Notes: generated from the letters alone by a model not told the origin. DNA of 64,000 nt from Enoplolaimus lenunculus (GCA_030248215.1 JASANG010003296.1:89014-153013), one strand, 5' to 3'; shown: positions 46,183 to 58,294, counted from the first letter of the stretch. Made by a program: numbers and translations.

Positions 46183-47006
46183 CATTTAACGTTATAACAT
46201 TCTCCCGTAATCAAATCCTGGTATTTCCGCTGACAGTGTTATTGTGTAGGTTACGATCTTAATGCTGTTGAGAAATTGCTCAGAAATGATACGGAAACAT
46301 TACATTTAGTATTTTCCAATATCTAAAAAGAAAAAATAATTTTAGACTTAAGCATGAAAGTAGAGCAAATCCTCAGGAACATGAACCTAATCCACAGCAT
46401 TGGCGTATACAGAGGGGATTAAAAAATTATATTCCCTCCTGAAATTTCTGTAGATCAGAAATAAAGTACTTTTAAGAAGGGGTTTTAGAATAACTTTTCA
46501 CAAATCCTACAGGTCAACGTTGTTTTACATCATTTTATGCTCTCCCGAAATGAAATCCATGATATGCCGTTGATTCGAAGCTTACTCGAACGTGTAAATT
46601 CTACCACCTTGTAATGGACCTATTCTCTACATTGCCAGTTAAAAGGCCTGTTGTCACTTCAGCACGCTGGCGGGTAAAAATTTTCAGGAGGGGCGTACAA
46701 GGATGACAGATGGCTTACAAGTGACCTTGAAACTTCTGTAAATGGTATATATAATATTGCGTAAAGACGCTAAACCCCTGGCGCCCGTCCCCACCGGCAT
46801 ATTAGTTCGAACACATAGCGATTTAGATTGTTCAAAATCGCTCTAGACATAATTTAGAAGATGTTTACCACCAAGATAGAATGTCTTAATATTTCTAAAT
46901 TTAAAATCTAACTTTATTCCACCATTTAGTAGTTTGCCCGAGACGCCAATATGAGCATATAATACGTATTCATTAATTATGATTGTGGGAAAACAAGGCA
47001 AGAGGC
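46183..47006. other. Intergenic with a family D remnant
   Basis: AATTTTCAGGAGGGGCGTAC and GGCTTACAAGTGACCTTG at about 46678-46735 are D interior without ends. No gene. Confidence 0.5.
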
Positions 47007-47174
47007 TTGGGCCGGTAATCACAGGGAGGTCAGTGTGGGGTGCTCAGACCCATTCTGGAAAAAAATTTTGCCCTCCCTAGAAAATTTTTATCCTTGCTTG
47101 TAAGTCATCGAAAACCCTTGTATGTTTTTTTGAAAAATTATTTAGCCCCCCACGGTGAGCTGACTACGTGCCTG
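47007..47174 (+). mobile_element. Family D element
   Basis: TTGGGCCGGTAATCACAGGG at left, GGTGAGCTGACTACGTGCCTG-like end at right, and the typical ATTTTTATCCTTGCTTG interior. No clear target duplication. Confidence 0.8.
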
Positions 47175-47498
47175 ATGGTACTGCATTTTGTATCGAATTA
47201 TAGTTATTGTATCTAGAATAATCAGTGCTATTTAGAATTATGGAATGTCTAGGAAATATTTCACATTGTGGCTTGGGTTGGTACACTCGGGCCGGGCGGA
47301 ATTAAGATTTGCTGCCAGAAAGAATGGCGTTTTCTTGTTTTGAAATTTTACAGTTTTAAAAGTTTAGCGTAGCGGCAAATTCTATGATTTGAGATTGTGA
47401 ATATCTCGGCAAAGGTATCCCGACAACTTGCTGTAATCCGATCTTTCGTCGACTCGACAACTGGACGTCTTTCATTATGCCTAGTCTTAGTCCGCAGG

Positions 47499-47690
47499 AG
47501 CCAAGGTAAAGAACAGGGGAATAAGAGTATTATAAGCATATTCCAAAGCCTAAGCATAAGCCTAAGCGTAAGAATGAACATATTCCTAAGCTTACATCTA
47601 AATTTAAGCCAAGCAAAAAAGTCTAAAGCTTAAGCTTACTCTTTTCTAGTCCCACAGAAAAACGTTCCGCACCAGATCTTTACATGGGCC
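47499..47690 (-). mobile_element. GGCC-B element with CCTAAG arrays
   Basis: 192 bp. Left AGCCAAGGTAAAGAACAGGG, right CCGCACCAGATCTTTACATG then GGCC. Interior with the AAGAATGAACATATTCC spacer. Confidence 0.85.
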
Positions 47691-47844
47691 GAAGCAGGAT
47701 ATACTGTTGGGCGACGAATTGTAGATTCATCAGTAAATGACTGCTGTTTAGTCTTACAGCACGTAGGAGGATGTACTAGGACGGCACGTAGTTCTCGATT
47801 CAGATTCAGCTGGTAACAAACAGCAATTTAGGACGGTATACTGG

Positions 47845-47928
47845 AGTGAACCGAATAAGAGGGGGACTAATATTTATTTGGCCTCTCCAGGTGGTACCCC
47901 CTGTTATTCGGTTGCGGTCTGTTATAGC
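47845..47928 (-). mobile_element. Terminal fragment of the CTGTAG-family element
   Basis: GAATAAGAGGGGGACTAATA and GGTGGTACCCCCTGTTATTC match the right end of 10602-11042 in reverse. Confidence 0.75.
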
Positions 47929-47929
47929 A

Positions 47930-48082
47930 TGGCGCTCGAGCCCGAGTGGGCTCTCACGTCTTGTCGTGATTTAGTACTATGTATACGTGTTGCAATTGTT
48001 AAACACGGTGCGATATATACTATTTAACGTATATACACTGCGCTGAGTTGCCTACAGGCAACTCAATGTGAGAAGGGGTTAA
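47930..48082 (-). mobile_element. Half of a tRNA-carrying TTAA element
   Basis: Matches 14725-14881 including AGTTGCCTACAGGCAACT and the end GAGAAGGGGTTAA. The tRNA-like half is missing and the break joins a CTGTAG-family fragment. Confidence 0.85.
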
Positions 48083-48344
48083 GTAACAATTTGCAATAGT
48101 AAAATTTTTGAACGAATTCGTTTCCTCTGTAACATTTTTAACGCTTATTATGTCTATACCACCCCGCGATTGACAAGTCTCAGGTCAAAGTTCAATATAT
48201 TAATTGATTCTTTCTAAAATTTTTATTTCAAACCGTATGTTAAAGCTAAAACAGTGTGTGAAATGATTTGCTACCAAAACTGGCTGCGCCTTCGACAGAA
48301 TTTCAAATTTTTAAAATGTAGCAATAAAAATAGTATGGTATGCT

Positions 48345-48503
48345 CAAGCCTGTAGCCAGTTCACCTTGCTAGGGGGGCTAAAATTTTTCCAGGCGCGGAT
48401 TCAAGGGTTTCACTCACTTACACGAAATGTTTGAAAATTTTGATAGGGGTGCCAAAATATTTTCAGAGAGGCGCTGAGCGCCCCGACCTTGGCTACGGGC
48501 CAG
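48345..48503 (-). mobile_element. Family D element
   Basis: 159 bp, ends CAAGCCTGTAGCC and GGCTACGGGCCAG. Flanks GGTATGCT (48337-48344) and GGTTTGCT (48504-48511) agree at 7 of 8. Confidence 0.9.
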
Positions 48504-49310
48504 GGTTTGCTCCAAGAACAACAAAATTTCAAACTGAGTGGTTTAAATTCAATTTTCAAAAAAGCACACGCCTCATGGTTTGCGGCGACCAATCCTGGAT
48601 TCGCCACTAGTAAAATTCATCACAACAGTAAACAAACGCACAAAAACACTGCGCGACCTGGATAATTAAGTTATTTCACTTTAACGTTCCATGTTGCAAT
48701 ATTCATAGCAGTATTGTTTTGTTCTAAATTTACACATATACGAGGGTAGATAATTAAATTAAGCCCATTCTGAGAGATGGAGGTTCATATTGCTGTACGA
48801 GTTTCAAATCTACGATTGTTGTCCAACAGTGTCCTTTGAATAAATATAATCATTATTCTAAGCGTAATTCTAAGCCTAAGCCTAATCAATAGCGACGAGT
48901 GACGAATTGTCGATGTGATGAAATGTCAGATTACAAGTTGTCAGGCAACGAGTTGTCGGGCGACGAATTGTCCCGCGAGTTTCTGAACCCGTCCGTCTGC
49001 CTCTTTATCGCTTGTGTGAAAACAAATGGGGTGTTGCGAAATTTTTTTTGCTAAACAAATCCCAACCAAAACTAAAAGTTTCCAATTTTCCGATTTCTAT
49101 TTATGTCCGGCTTTAAATTTCTGACCAAGAATTCCATTTCGTGCCAGCCTACACCTTTTCTTTCGTTGGAAAAATCTGGATCCAACTCCCTGTATACGCT
49201 TCAGTCCGCCCACGCGTGTGCATGCAGTGTTCTGATCAATTTATAAAATTGAAAATTTGAAATTAAAATTACCTAAAAACAACCGCTACCAGAGTTTAGT
49301 ATAAATTTTG
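48504..49310. other. Intergenic, CCTAAG remnant only
   Basis: TTCTAAGCCTAAGCCTAATC at about 48868. GACGAGTTGTCGG-type words near 48940 also occur at 45480. No gene. Confidence 0.45.
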
Positions 49311-49484
49311 GGCCAATGTTACGCTGAGGGGCGTAACAATAGATTAAGCGTATTCCTAAGCCTAAGCCTCAACGTTGTAAAAATGGGTTCCTAAACCTAA
49401 GCCTAAGCCTAACCAAAAAATGTAATCTAGAATCTAAACCTTTACCCACCAGAAACCTGTACGCCCCTTAAAGTAACATGAGCC
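49311..49484 (-). mobile_element. GGCC-A element, intact, perfect target duplication
   Basis: 174 bp. Left GGCCAATGTTACGCTGAGGG, right inverse GGCTCATGTTACTTTAAGGG. AAATTTTG at 49303-49310 and 49485-49492. Confidence 0.95.
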
Positions 49485-50408
49485 AAATTTTGTTTTGTGC
49501 TGTTGCTTGGTTATACAACTAAACGTGGTCTCAACCACACCAACACTTGCTGCGAGCTCGAAACTGCACCTTGATCAAACGTTGAGCATGAGCAGTGCCG
49601 TATTAGCATAGATATATTTTTTTGAGCTTTGATGAACTAATAAACGCAAGGGCGAACCACCAATTCTTAGTATCCCCAGCCGGAATTGTGACCAAGATTT
49701 TGTGTTAAGATGATGTAGTAAAATTGTATTGTCACTGTTTTTATACATCGAGTGGCCTGTTTCAGCTGCAATTTCGGAATCTGCTACAGGTTCGAGTCTC
49801 ACTAGGCGATGAAACGGTATCACCGAGTAACGTTTAAATGAATATTTTTCTCAAGCTAAGCTCGTTTAATTTTGGTCCCTGTGAAATGTTAAAAGATTTT
49901 ACACCAAGAGAGACGTGCAACCCCAAACAACCAATGAGTGACGACTAATAATCCTCCTAACCACTCTTGATACGGTACAGCCTATTCTTGCTTAAATCAG
50001 CATATCCAATAGAATGCCGGTTCTATGAGCAGGGCTGCTACTAAAGTTGGAGAGAGCCAGCGGGGACGCAGCCCTGTTTGTGAAAATCTTCATTCCTCTC
50101 CCGCCATAGCCGAAAATATTTCATTCAGCGTTACTAGAATTCCAAGTTAGGATAATTTGTTTTGTTCCTTCTGGGAATGTTCTTACCCGGTTTGGTAATA
50201 ATCTTTGGTCGTTCAGCTGACCAACGTTCCCGTTTTTAATTGTCAACGTGAGTTTCCTGTTCAACGATTGGTTGAAACCGTTTACCTTTTACAATATGAT
50301 TTGGTAATTTTTACCTTGACTCATATTCAAAATGAACCTAAATCAGCCTTAAATTTCAATCTTTACATTTAAATCTAGAAATTGTGTTCTTGTTTTGCAT
50401 ATTTGTCC
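49485..50408. other. Intergenic, nothing recognised
   Basis: No gene or bounded repeat. Confidence 0.45.
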
Positions 50409-50573
50409 CTGGTCCGTAGCCAGACTAAGGTCGAGGGTTCTAGCATTCCTGGTCAAATTTTGCCGCCCCCAGCTAAATTTTAACTTTTCTTGTAAACCGT
50501 CTGATATCTTTCAGCACCCCTCCTAGAATTTTTAGCCCCGTTTCCCTAGTAAGATATGCCAACTACGGGCCTG
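50409..50573 (+). mobile_element. Family D element
   Basis: 165 bp, ends CTGGTCCGTAGCC and AACTACGGGCCTG. Flanks ATTTGTCC and ATTTCCGT agree at 5 of 8. Confidence 0.85.
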
Positions 50574-51241
50574 ATTTCCGTAGATTATGCTAATAGTACG
50601 CGTGTAAATGGTTCAGGTGGAAATGACAGGCTGTCAAATGGTTTCATGAATTTGAGTTATGAGCCCAGGCTACGAATGTTCAAAATCGAATTGATGAAAA
50701 GCCAGGCGTACAGTACCTGTAGCGTGTACTTCACTTCTCCGCTCCGCCACAACCATAAGCCTAAGTCTAAGTATAAGGCTTTAGTCTTTGTCTAAAGCTG
50801 AATCCTAAGTCTCTTATAAGTAAAGTTATATAGCAATAAATGTTGGTTTCTGATGTATCGTTTAGCAAGCATTTATAGGTTATGAATTAGCTTAGAATAA
50901 CAACAGAGCGCAGTTAGGCTCTGGCGCCGTTGTAATCCAGTGGCGACCACAGACATTTGAGATTGGACAAGCCACGCGATACATGATACTGCAAAAGGTT
51001 GCTAGCAAAGTGAGAGTGGGAATCGAAGCACAATTTTAGCACTAAATTTTAATTCAAAAATTTGGTTTTGGTTTTTAGTTGGGGGGTGGACTAATTCTGG
51101 GTGACCACCTTTGGACCCATCATTGCTAATTTGCTCATCACATCATTTTTGAAAACTTTTGAAGTTGTCACATTTTTCGCCAACTTAAACAGAATACACT
51201 CTGCAATCGCTTTAAGGTTAAATTTTTAGTTAATATCCTAC
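50574..51241. other. Intergenic, CCTAAG remnant
   Basis: ATAAGCCTAAGTCTAAGTAT near 50755 and its inverted partner near 50790. No gene. Confidence 0.45.
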
Positions 51242-51552
51242 GGGCCCGTAGCCAAGGGGTGGGGGCGAGGGTTAGAGGGCTCAGCTCTCACGTGAAGAAT
51301 TTTGCACACCTTGACGATTTCAAACCTTGTTTGCATGTCAACGGAAACGCTTATATGCTCCTCCTGAAAAATTGGTTTTTGGCCACTCTGAACTGTATAC
51401 ATATATTGTATATGGAAGCTCAAAAGTGTTCAAATTAATAGAAAGTTGCATTAGCTTCTTTTCAAACCTTCAATTGGCCGTGTAAACGCTACTGGTTGGC
51501 TGCCAGAAGCCCTTGAACCCCTACGCACAGTGTGAGCTGGCTCCGAGAACTT
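51242..51552 (+). mobile_element. Family D element, probably interrupted
   Basis: Left GGGCCCGTAGCCAAGGGG, and the interior to CCTCCTGAAAAATTGG near 51375. The matching right end GTGTGAGCTGGCTCCGAG is near 51530, so about 130 bp of other sequence lies between. Confidence 0.6.
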
Positions 51553-51788
51553 AATGATATACATATTAAACGATCCCCACAGGGGAAATTTTACCGACTA
51601 CTTCTTTTCTAGTATGATTACTCATAATAAACATAATTATAAAATAATACTTAAACATAAATTAAAATTCATATATTAAAATTTATAAACAAATATAAAT
51701 AATATTAAAACTACATTTCGATTCAACCAGAGCCAGTTTTGTATATCAATATGATTCATACACTGTGGTAGACGCTACTAAACCAATT

Positions 51789-53697
51789 ATGGATCATAGA
51801 ACTGGCTGCAAGCTGCCAAAAGCGCGTTGTTTACTTGCAATTGCATTCAATATTGTAATTTTTGCAATATTGTTTATTCCAAACGTTTACTGTAATAGTC
51901 AAATGCCAAAAGTGTTCACCGATGCAAATTCAATCGATATTATCGATCCGTTGAAACGAGGTAAGGTTCGCTTAAGAAACTGTAAAATTTCAAAACACAA
52001 AAAGTATTATTTTCGACTGGAAAATGCTGAATCTGCTACAAAATGGGTTGATAAAGCATGTAGTAGCAATAATTTTGGACAAAGGCCGTATTAAGGCCAT
52101 TGAAAGCTGAGTATTGATAATCTATAAAATTCAATCTTTGTTATCTATTTAATTAAAGCTGAAACGCCCCGCATACGCATTTGGGCACCGTTCCAGATGA
52201 TTTTGGAAACGTACGCACAATAAAAGTAAATAAATGTATTAATAATATTTCGGTTCTGAATAGCAGATTGTACTGATTTTGATTTTGCATCGTTGTATAA
52301 GAAAATTGTAACTTTTGTGCGCAAAACTTTGCTAAAAAACAAGTGCGCGTTGCAAATGTTGCGACTTGCCATCACTTTTATTAGTAAATAATAATAACAG
52401 CTCAGCTAATGCACAAGAATCTGTATGCAAATTTTCTTTTCATCATTCAATCACGTTTCTGTTGTATAAAATTATTGCAAAGAAAGTAATGCTGAAACAG
52501 TTGCCCAAAATACTGATGTAGAGCATTCCAGCTACAATAATGAAGACAGGTGAACAATAGACGCACGAAACTACCAAGTAAAAGCCATAGCTTTCCTAAT
52601 GTAGCATACCGTGTATAATTCCACGTTTTGACAGTGTCATTTAAATTGAATGGTGCAATTTTTTAAAATTTTAAAACTTCCCTTTTTTCTAGCAAGCTGC
52701 AATAGGGCGCTCTTAGACTATAGACTAATTTTTACAAGTATTAGGCTTAGTTTTAGACTTATTCTTACGCGAATGTTGAAGCTTAGAAATAGGCTAAGGC
52801 TGCTGCAACGCCCCTAAAAGTGAGATTGGCTCACCTCATTATATTTTATTTTTACCAGGCTTCCAAGTAATCTTGAACAAAGCGTTCGAAGAGCACTATC
52901 TTCAACCGCGGCGTCTGCCAACACTGTTCATATCCGCCCTGCCCTTGAATCCAAAACACCCTAGCGCCCGGCGCATGTACTACGGGGAAGAGTTTACCCC
53001 CGGCAACATCTTACTCTTAGACGGTCTCACCCCTCAAACTTGGTACGTTGTGTGCGTGGAATTTGAAAACGTAATTCGTATTAATAATCGTGGGAATACA
53101 AGCACAGACTGCCGTATGGTCCGCACCCTGGACGCATTTGGCAAAAAAGCAGATTCAATCCTGTCTGACATATCGGTTTCCGAAATCGGGGCGAGCTATT
53201 TTGAATTTAAACTAGGGGTGGATGTTAACGCTGGGGGTAGGCTGACAACTTATTTACAGCATGGATCGTGTCCGGTCCAAATGTTTGTCATAAGCGCGCC
53301 GCCGCGGACGTTAAAAGTCCGTTTTGATGGCCTGCAGCCGCGATCGCATTATGGCCGTCTTTGTACCTTGTTTGAGCCGTTGCAGGAAACGTATAGCATG
53401 ATGGGTAGAACTATTCACGCTGTTAAACACGAATGTCATTTGGACGCCCTCGAAACAAACGGATACGAAGTAAGACCCATGGCAGGGGATCAACAAGGAT
53501 CCCATGGTCTTTCGACGGTCGATTTTGGCCAAAATAATGATGCTGGAGTACGAAAACGACATTCTGAAGCAAAGTATGCGTCGAGACTAGCATCTAAAGG
53601 GGCAGTGATTGTAGGGAACTATTGGTGGTCTGGCACAGCTGGTATTATGACTTCGTTGGCAACACTATTTCTGATGAAGTTTCCTCAGATTCTGTAG
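51789..53697 (+). CDS. Secreted or GPI-anchored protein with two fibronectin-III-like modules
   Basis: Exons 51789-51960 and 52859-53697 join in phase 1 (donor CGAG|GTAAGG, acceptor TTTACCAG) to give 336 residues. The first in-frame ATG after an upstream stop is used. Residues 14-35 form a strong signal peptide (LLAIAFNIVIFAILFIPNVY, cut near Cys35). Two modules follow, about 58-148 and 158-248. Each ends in the fibronectin-III pattern L-x-P-x-T/S-x-Y with cysteine (LTPQTWYVVC at 114-123; LQPRSHYGRLC at 216-226) and a further cysteine 19-24 residues on. NTS at 137-139 is a possible glycosylation site. A basic linker (GVRKRH) precedes a hydrophobic tail, residues 316-336, with no charged residues after it except one Lys, as in GPI-anchor signals. 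A transmembrane helix is the alternative. I recognise no orthologue. It is probably a cell-surface or extracellular protein; its ligand is unknown. The intron holds a degraded GGCC element. Confidence 0.85.
52689..52832 (+). mobile_element. Degraded GGCC-A element in the intron of the fibronectin-III-like gene
   Basis: AATAGGGCGCTCTTAGAC, scattered TTAGGCTTAG words, and a right end CGCCCCTAAAAGTGAGATTG then GCTC. Target duplication not visible. Confidence 0.65.
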
Positions 53698-55220
53698 CAT
53701 ACTGGAAACACCAACGGTGGCTCGAAAGATCATCCGCTGTGATTCCAGAGTGGGCCCCTAAGCGGCTAGGGGAGTGGCTAGGAAGGAAGCTCGAACCGTA
53801 TCAAGACTAAAAATAACGAATACTTTGGGAAGAATTACGGCTATTATCTATCGCATATGTTTTAATTTAGACAGACTAGCTATGTAATTAAACGAATTCG
53901 AGGATACGTTTTGGAACTGTCATGGTGGTATCATTCAATTTGAAACTACTCATGGTGCATTTCTGGTCGTAACCTAGTCGTCTGGTACCCAGAACTCAAA
54001 TCCTGACAAATTTTGGACAAGAACATTATTTCGGCAGTAATAAAGCTTGACTTATGGTACAATTATTAATATCTATAATTGTAATTACTAAAATTGTCAA
54101 AAAACTTTTTTTCTTCAGCCTAGATATGTGATTTACAAGTATATTACACTTTGGGAGCATTCATGGGATGTGTTATGACGAAAAATATGGCGTACAGTTT
54201 TGGTGACTGGCGTTGTTCTTGAAATATAGATTCAACAAATTTTAGGACTTGAAAAAATTCCAAGTGTTTTCTATTCAACCTAAGTGATATTCAAAATGAG
54301 TTATAATATCCATCTTACATATAACATTGATCAGTTTTGGAAATGTAGTGGCGTATTTTGGTCAAAAGGCATGGACCGCTTTGTCGATGATAAAATCATG
54401 ATTATGGACAGCCTCGCAGCCAGGAATTCATAGTAGATTGGTGCAAGAACATTTCAAGAAGCGACAGGACAAGATTTTCTAACCTAATAACTCTTCTGAA
54501 TAATATTTGGCCATGGGGAACACGATGTCCGTAGAGGTTATGCGAAACTCACACAGGTGTTGTAGGTTTAATCGTATATAAGCTGGAAAATAAATAACTT
54601 TGAAAAATTTGAGTCTATTAATGATTAACCAGGGTGAAAACGAAATTGGAAAAGAAAAAATTTTGTATGAAACGTGAATATAAAAATTCATTCACTATTT
54701 TCCGGCCCCCGTAGGCAAACCAGTCCTGAGGGCCTCTGAAAACTTAGTCTCATTCGCTTTGGGCTGGCAGCGGCTAATCCATGGTCAACGGGAGTGTATC
54801 CCTCCTACCAGCCCTGTGATGTGTAACTAATGATGAGAAAATTGGATTTTTCCGGAGATCACAGTGTGTTTTCTTGCCAAGTGGGTAGAAAATATGGTGT
54901 AAATACAACGCGAGTTAAAAACATGGTTCCCTTTTGACTCTATTTCTAACTATTAAAATATAGAAATATTCGCTTGATAACACGTTTTAATACGAGTAAA
55001 ATTGTGAATCTAAAAGTGAATATATCCTAGAACTCTTTGAAACATCCCGGATTCGGAACCTCGCTCAGGATCACTCTGAGTCCTTGTTACGCTATAAATC
55101 CTCAAATCTTGTTCGAGGGCAGTAGCTTCAAAGCTTCGTTGTTATTCAATTTTGCACTGGATATGATTTTTGTTCCTAGTCCGCTTTAATTTGTTACATC
55201 ACTGCTTTATACTTGCACTG
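53698..55220. other. 3' flank of the fibronectin-III-like gene, no further gene seen
   Basis: Unique-looking AT-rich sequence apart from the AATAAA noted above. An overlapping frame continues to 53810 but lacks support. No repeat family from this window is recognised here. Confidence 0.5.
54039..54044 (+). promoter_or_regulatory. Candidate polyadenylation signal of the fibronectin-III-like gene
   Basis: AATAAA lies 342 nt after the stop codon at 53697, on the coding strand, with no repeat in between. Position and spacing suit a normal 3' untranslated region. Confidence 0.5.
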
Positions 55221-55417
55221 CTCCGTGTATAGAACAGGGCCGGAACAGTAGTATAAGCATATTCCTAAGCCTAAGCCAAAGCCTAACTCAAGCCTAAGCG
55301 TAAGGATGAGCCTATTCCTAAACCTAAGCCTAAGCCTAAGCAAAAAAATTAGTCTATTAAAGCTTAAACGGACTCTATTACAGCCCCAGGATCCGGCCCT
55401 GTTCTATTCGTGGGACC
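55221..55417 (-). mobile_element. GGCC-C element with CCTAAG arrays
   Basis: 197 bp. Left CTCCGTGTATAGAACAGGGC, right CCGGCCCTGTTCTATTCGTG. Flanks TTGCACTG and TTACACTT agree at 6 of 8. Confidence 0.85.
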
Positions 55418-55659
55418 TTACACTTGTATTATTTTATGCGTTGAAATAAAACGGTTACCAATGAAATCGAACCAAGGGTAATTATTGCTTTTACTTTAGG
55501 TCATAATTTCAGACGGATGCTGGGGTACTTAAACCGACAAATATGCTAAATACGATTTTCTCAGCGAGGTTGTTTGATAGTACGAATTTACGGAGAGACA
55601 TTTTCTCCGGCGTCTCTCGGTGTTGGACACCGGCATACGACACGGCTAACGTTTAATTT

Positions 55660-56050
55660 ATGGAAACATTAACTTACTCTGAGTTGAGTTGATTCGCACT
55701 CTGATTTCGGTTGATTCTGGGTCAGCTGATAAATTTACTTCAAAATGAGTTGAACTGAATCGACTCGTACCTCTGAGTTCTGATAGGCTAGACTCAAACT
55801 GAGTGACTAATCTTATTTTGGGTTTAACTCAACTCGTTGAAAGCTACAGGGAAGAATTATGAGATAGTTTTTGAACCTTTTCTCTCTAAATTCCATTGAG
55901 TTGATTTTAATTCAGAATGGGTTGAGTCATTGAGTCTGGTTTAGAACATTCGGAACTAACTCAGAATTCTTAGCTGATCCAACGTTATTCTGAGTTAATT
56001 AATTAATCAGCTCACCCAAAATGACATCAACTCGAAGCGAGTGACGTATG
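55660..56050. mobile_element. Two neighbouring family E repeats rich in GAGTTGA
   Basis: ACTCTGAGTTGAGTTGATTC near 55678 matches 3690-3710, and a second cluster follows from 55900. Words occur in both orientations; ends cannot be fixed. Confidence 0.6.
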
Positions 56051-56106
56051 ATTTCGGAAGGTTTCACGAGTTTGCACAACCTGCTTCAAAATATTATCCG
56101 TCAGCA

Positions 56107-56396
56107 TTAAGCCCCATTCATACGTGCAAGTTTTTGCAGCGAGAACTCGCAGTGGCAGCTTTCACCAAATATATGTACTCGCAGCTGCAAGTATTTTCGA
56201 AGTAGCATTCCGATGGACCAATCAAGCTGCAAGTGCAAGAAATCCAAGCGATTTTCAACAATTAAATTCAATAGCATGAATTCCAGTGAGCAATTTCTAG
56301 CTGCAAGAACTTCAAAGCTACTTTGTGACCAAACTTGCACCAAGTTGCACGTACAACGTTTTCCTGCGAAAACTTGCCCGTGTGAATAGGGCTTAA
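56107..56396. mobile_element. TTAA-flanked palindromic-end element
   Basis: 290 bp with TTAA at both borders. GCCCCATTCATACGTGCAAG at left pairs with CTTGCCCGTGTGAATAGGGC at right. AGCTGCAAG words repeat inside. TTAA suggests a piggyBac- or Kolobok-type mover. The antisense open frame is accidental. Confidence 0.8.
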
Positions 56397-56665
56397 TGCT
56401 ACAATCCAGCAGAAAATTCATCTCCGCTCTCAACACAATTATTTGCCAAATGTTTCTACATTATCGAAAATGAAAATTTTCAAAGAGATCTGTTCAGTAT
56501 TCACCCATGCCAAAAAATTTGTTCCACCATATCAATATTTTGGGGTGGCACCAACACCTAAACCATAACCTTTAACCTGATATGGTTTCACCCGTCTTCT
56601 TATGGCCGGTAATTTAAACGATGCTAAAAACTAACGCATATTATATATTCAATATTTATATTACA

Positions 56666-56669
<4 letters not shown>

Positions 56670-56736
<67 letters not shown>
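56670..56736. repeat. (AT)n microsatellite
   Basis: More than 30 uninterrupted AT dinucleotides. Confidence 0.98.
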
Positions 56737-56738
<2 letters not shown>

Positions 56739-57744
56739 CTGAAATTCAAGCTGTCACCATGCAAGCGATCGTTCATTATCTATCATGTTCAATTCACAGT
56801 ACAACTAAGCCTTTTTTCTTTATCGATACGTTCTGAAATGGTACGGCTTAGCCTAATGATTTCAACCGTTTTTCTAGCTTTAGTATACTGAATAAATGCT
56901 GAGTCAAACCGGGGCCTTTTTTATGGCTTCGATTATAAATGAAAAAAATTAAGTTTGAAAAGATTTGAATTTTACAGAGACAAACTTAACTTTATGAAAA
57001 ATTAAATTTAGTTAGATTCTCGTTCATCAAAACAGATTCTGCAGCGCCAGCAGATATTTGCAGACGGCAAGCCAGGAGGAGGGCACTATTGGAGGTCAAG
57101 GTCCCCAATCAATTGGAACGAAGAACCGTTTTGGAATAATTACAAACGGAGTTGAAACTAAAAATTACGTCTATCTTCTTTATGCGGTTCGCTTGCTAAG
57201 TTTTTTCGAAAGTTTTATACGCACGGTAAGTAGTATAAGCATATTCCTAAGCCTAAGCCTAAACCTAAACCTAAGCGCAGGAATGAACATATACCTACAA
57301 CTAAGCCTAGAACCGGGTCGCGAATCAAACTTTAATGCATTTGTGGCTTATCGGTTTGGATCACGGGTGAAAGAGCTGACCCGCACGGATCGCTGCTAAT
57401 TTGTAATTCAACCATATCAAGAATCTAAGAGCGATCATTCAGCGTTTTAACCCATAAGGCAGTGTTTGCCCGTTTTTTCTTGTTTACTCCGGTTTTTCTT
57501 AAATTTCTGGCAAATGTACGAGTACATTCATTATTTTAGTGGTTTTTGTTTGCGGTAAACCAGATTCAAAATCTGAATCTTCGGCTTAATGCTGAAAATT
57601 AACCTTCGGCATTTACTGCAACAATATCTTGCAGCGTAGAGGTGTCAAAAATTCAGATTTTAGTATGAAATAGATCAAAAATGTTGTTTGCAACTATATG
57701 TACTTTTTCGCGACAAGTGCTGAACCATAGCTCAATTAACGCAG
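56737..57744. other. Intergenic with CCTAAG remnant
   Basis: AGTAGTATAAGCATATTCCT and CCTAAGCCTAAGCCTAAACC at 57228-57275 are GGCC-element interior without ends. The + frame 57058-57399 runs through this remnant and is not a gene. Confidence 0.5.
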
Positions 57745-57855
57745 ACTACCAGGATACAACCGGAGGTCTGCCTCCGGCTCCTACTCCGGCATAACATCGG
57801 CCTCCGGATCCGGCTCCGGTATTTTTCACCTCCGGTTGCACCCGGCAAACTACTA
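57745..57855. repeat. Family O CCGGAG-type repeat
   Basis: AACCGGAGGTCTGCCTCCGG, CCTCCGGATCCGGCTCCGG and ACCTCCGGTTGCACCCGGC. Confidence 0.75.
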
Positions 57856-58294
57856 CACCGCCATTGGGCATATTTAAATGTGAAAAAAATCAAAATCGGT
57901 ACCTAACAACGGTAGCCCCAGTTATAACATAAACTCAGCATTAGTGCTTCGTTCGATCAGTGATATTTTGCAGTTTACAGTTTTTGGCATTGGGTACGAA
58001 AATATTCTGCCTTCTGTTGTAAAAAAAGGCCTCGAGTCAAAGATTTTGTATTAAGAGAATATTTTTGCCGCAGGCATCCTGACGGCTCGTACGGGTCTTT
58101 GTACCGCAACCTATACCGACGCTGAAAAATACAGGCGAAGTGATGGGTATTGCTTGAACAATACAAACGTTTATTGCATCAAAGTTTGAGGAAATTTTTG
58201 GTTTTAAAATATATAAAATGACATAGCTAGCATTGAGCGCGTTTTTAAATGTGCGAATTTTTTGTGTTTGATTTGGTTTTGGCGAATGTGTTGC

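Noticed and set aside
56107-56436. 109-residue minus-strand frame as a gene
   Set aside because: It coincides with the TTAA-flanked inverted-end element and reads through its repeated words.
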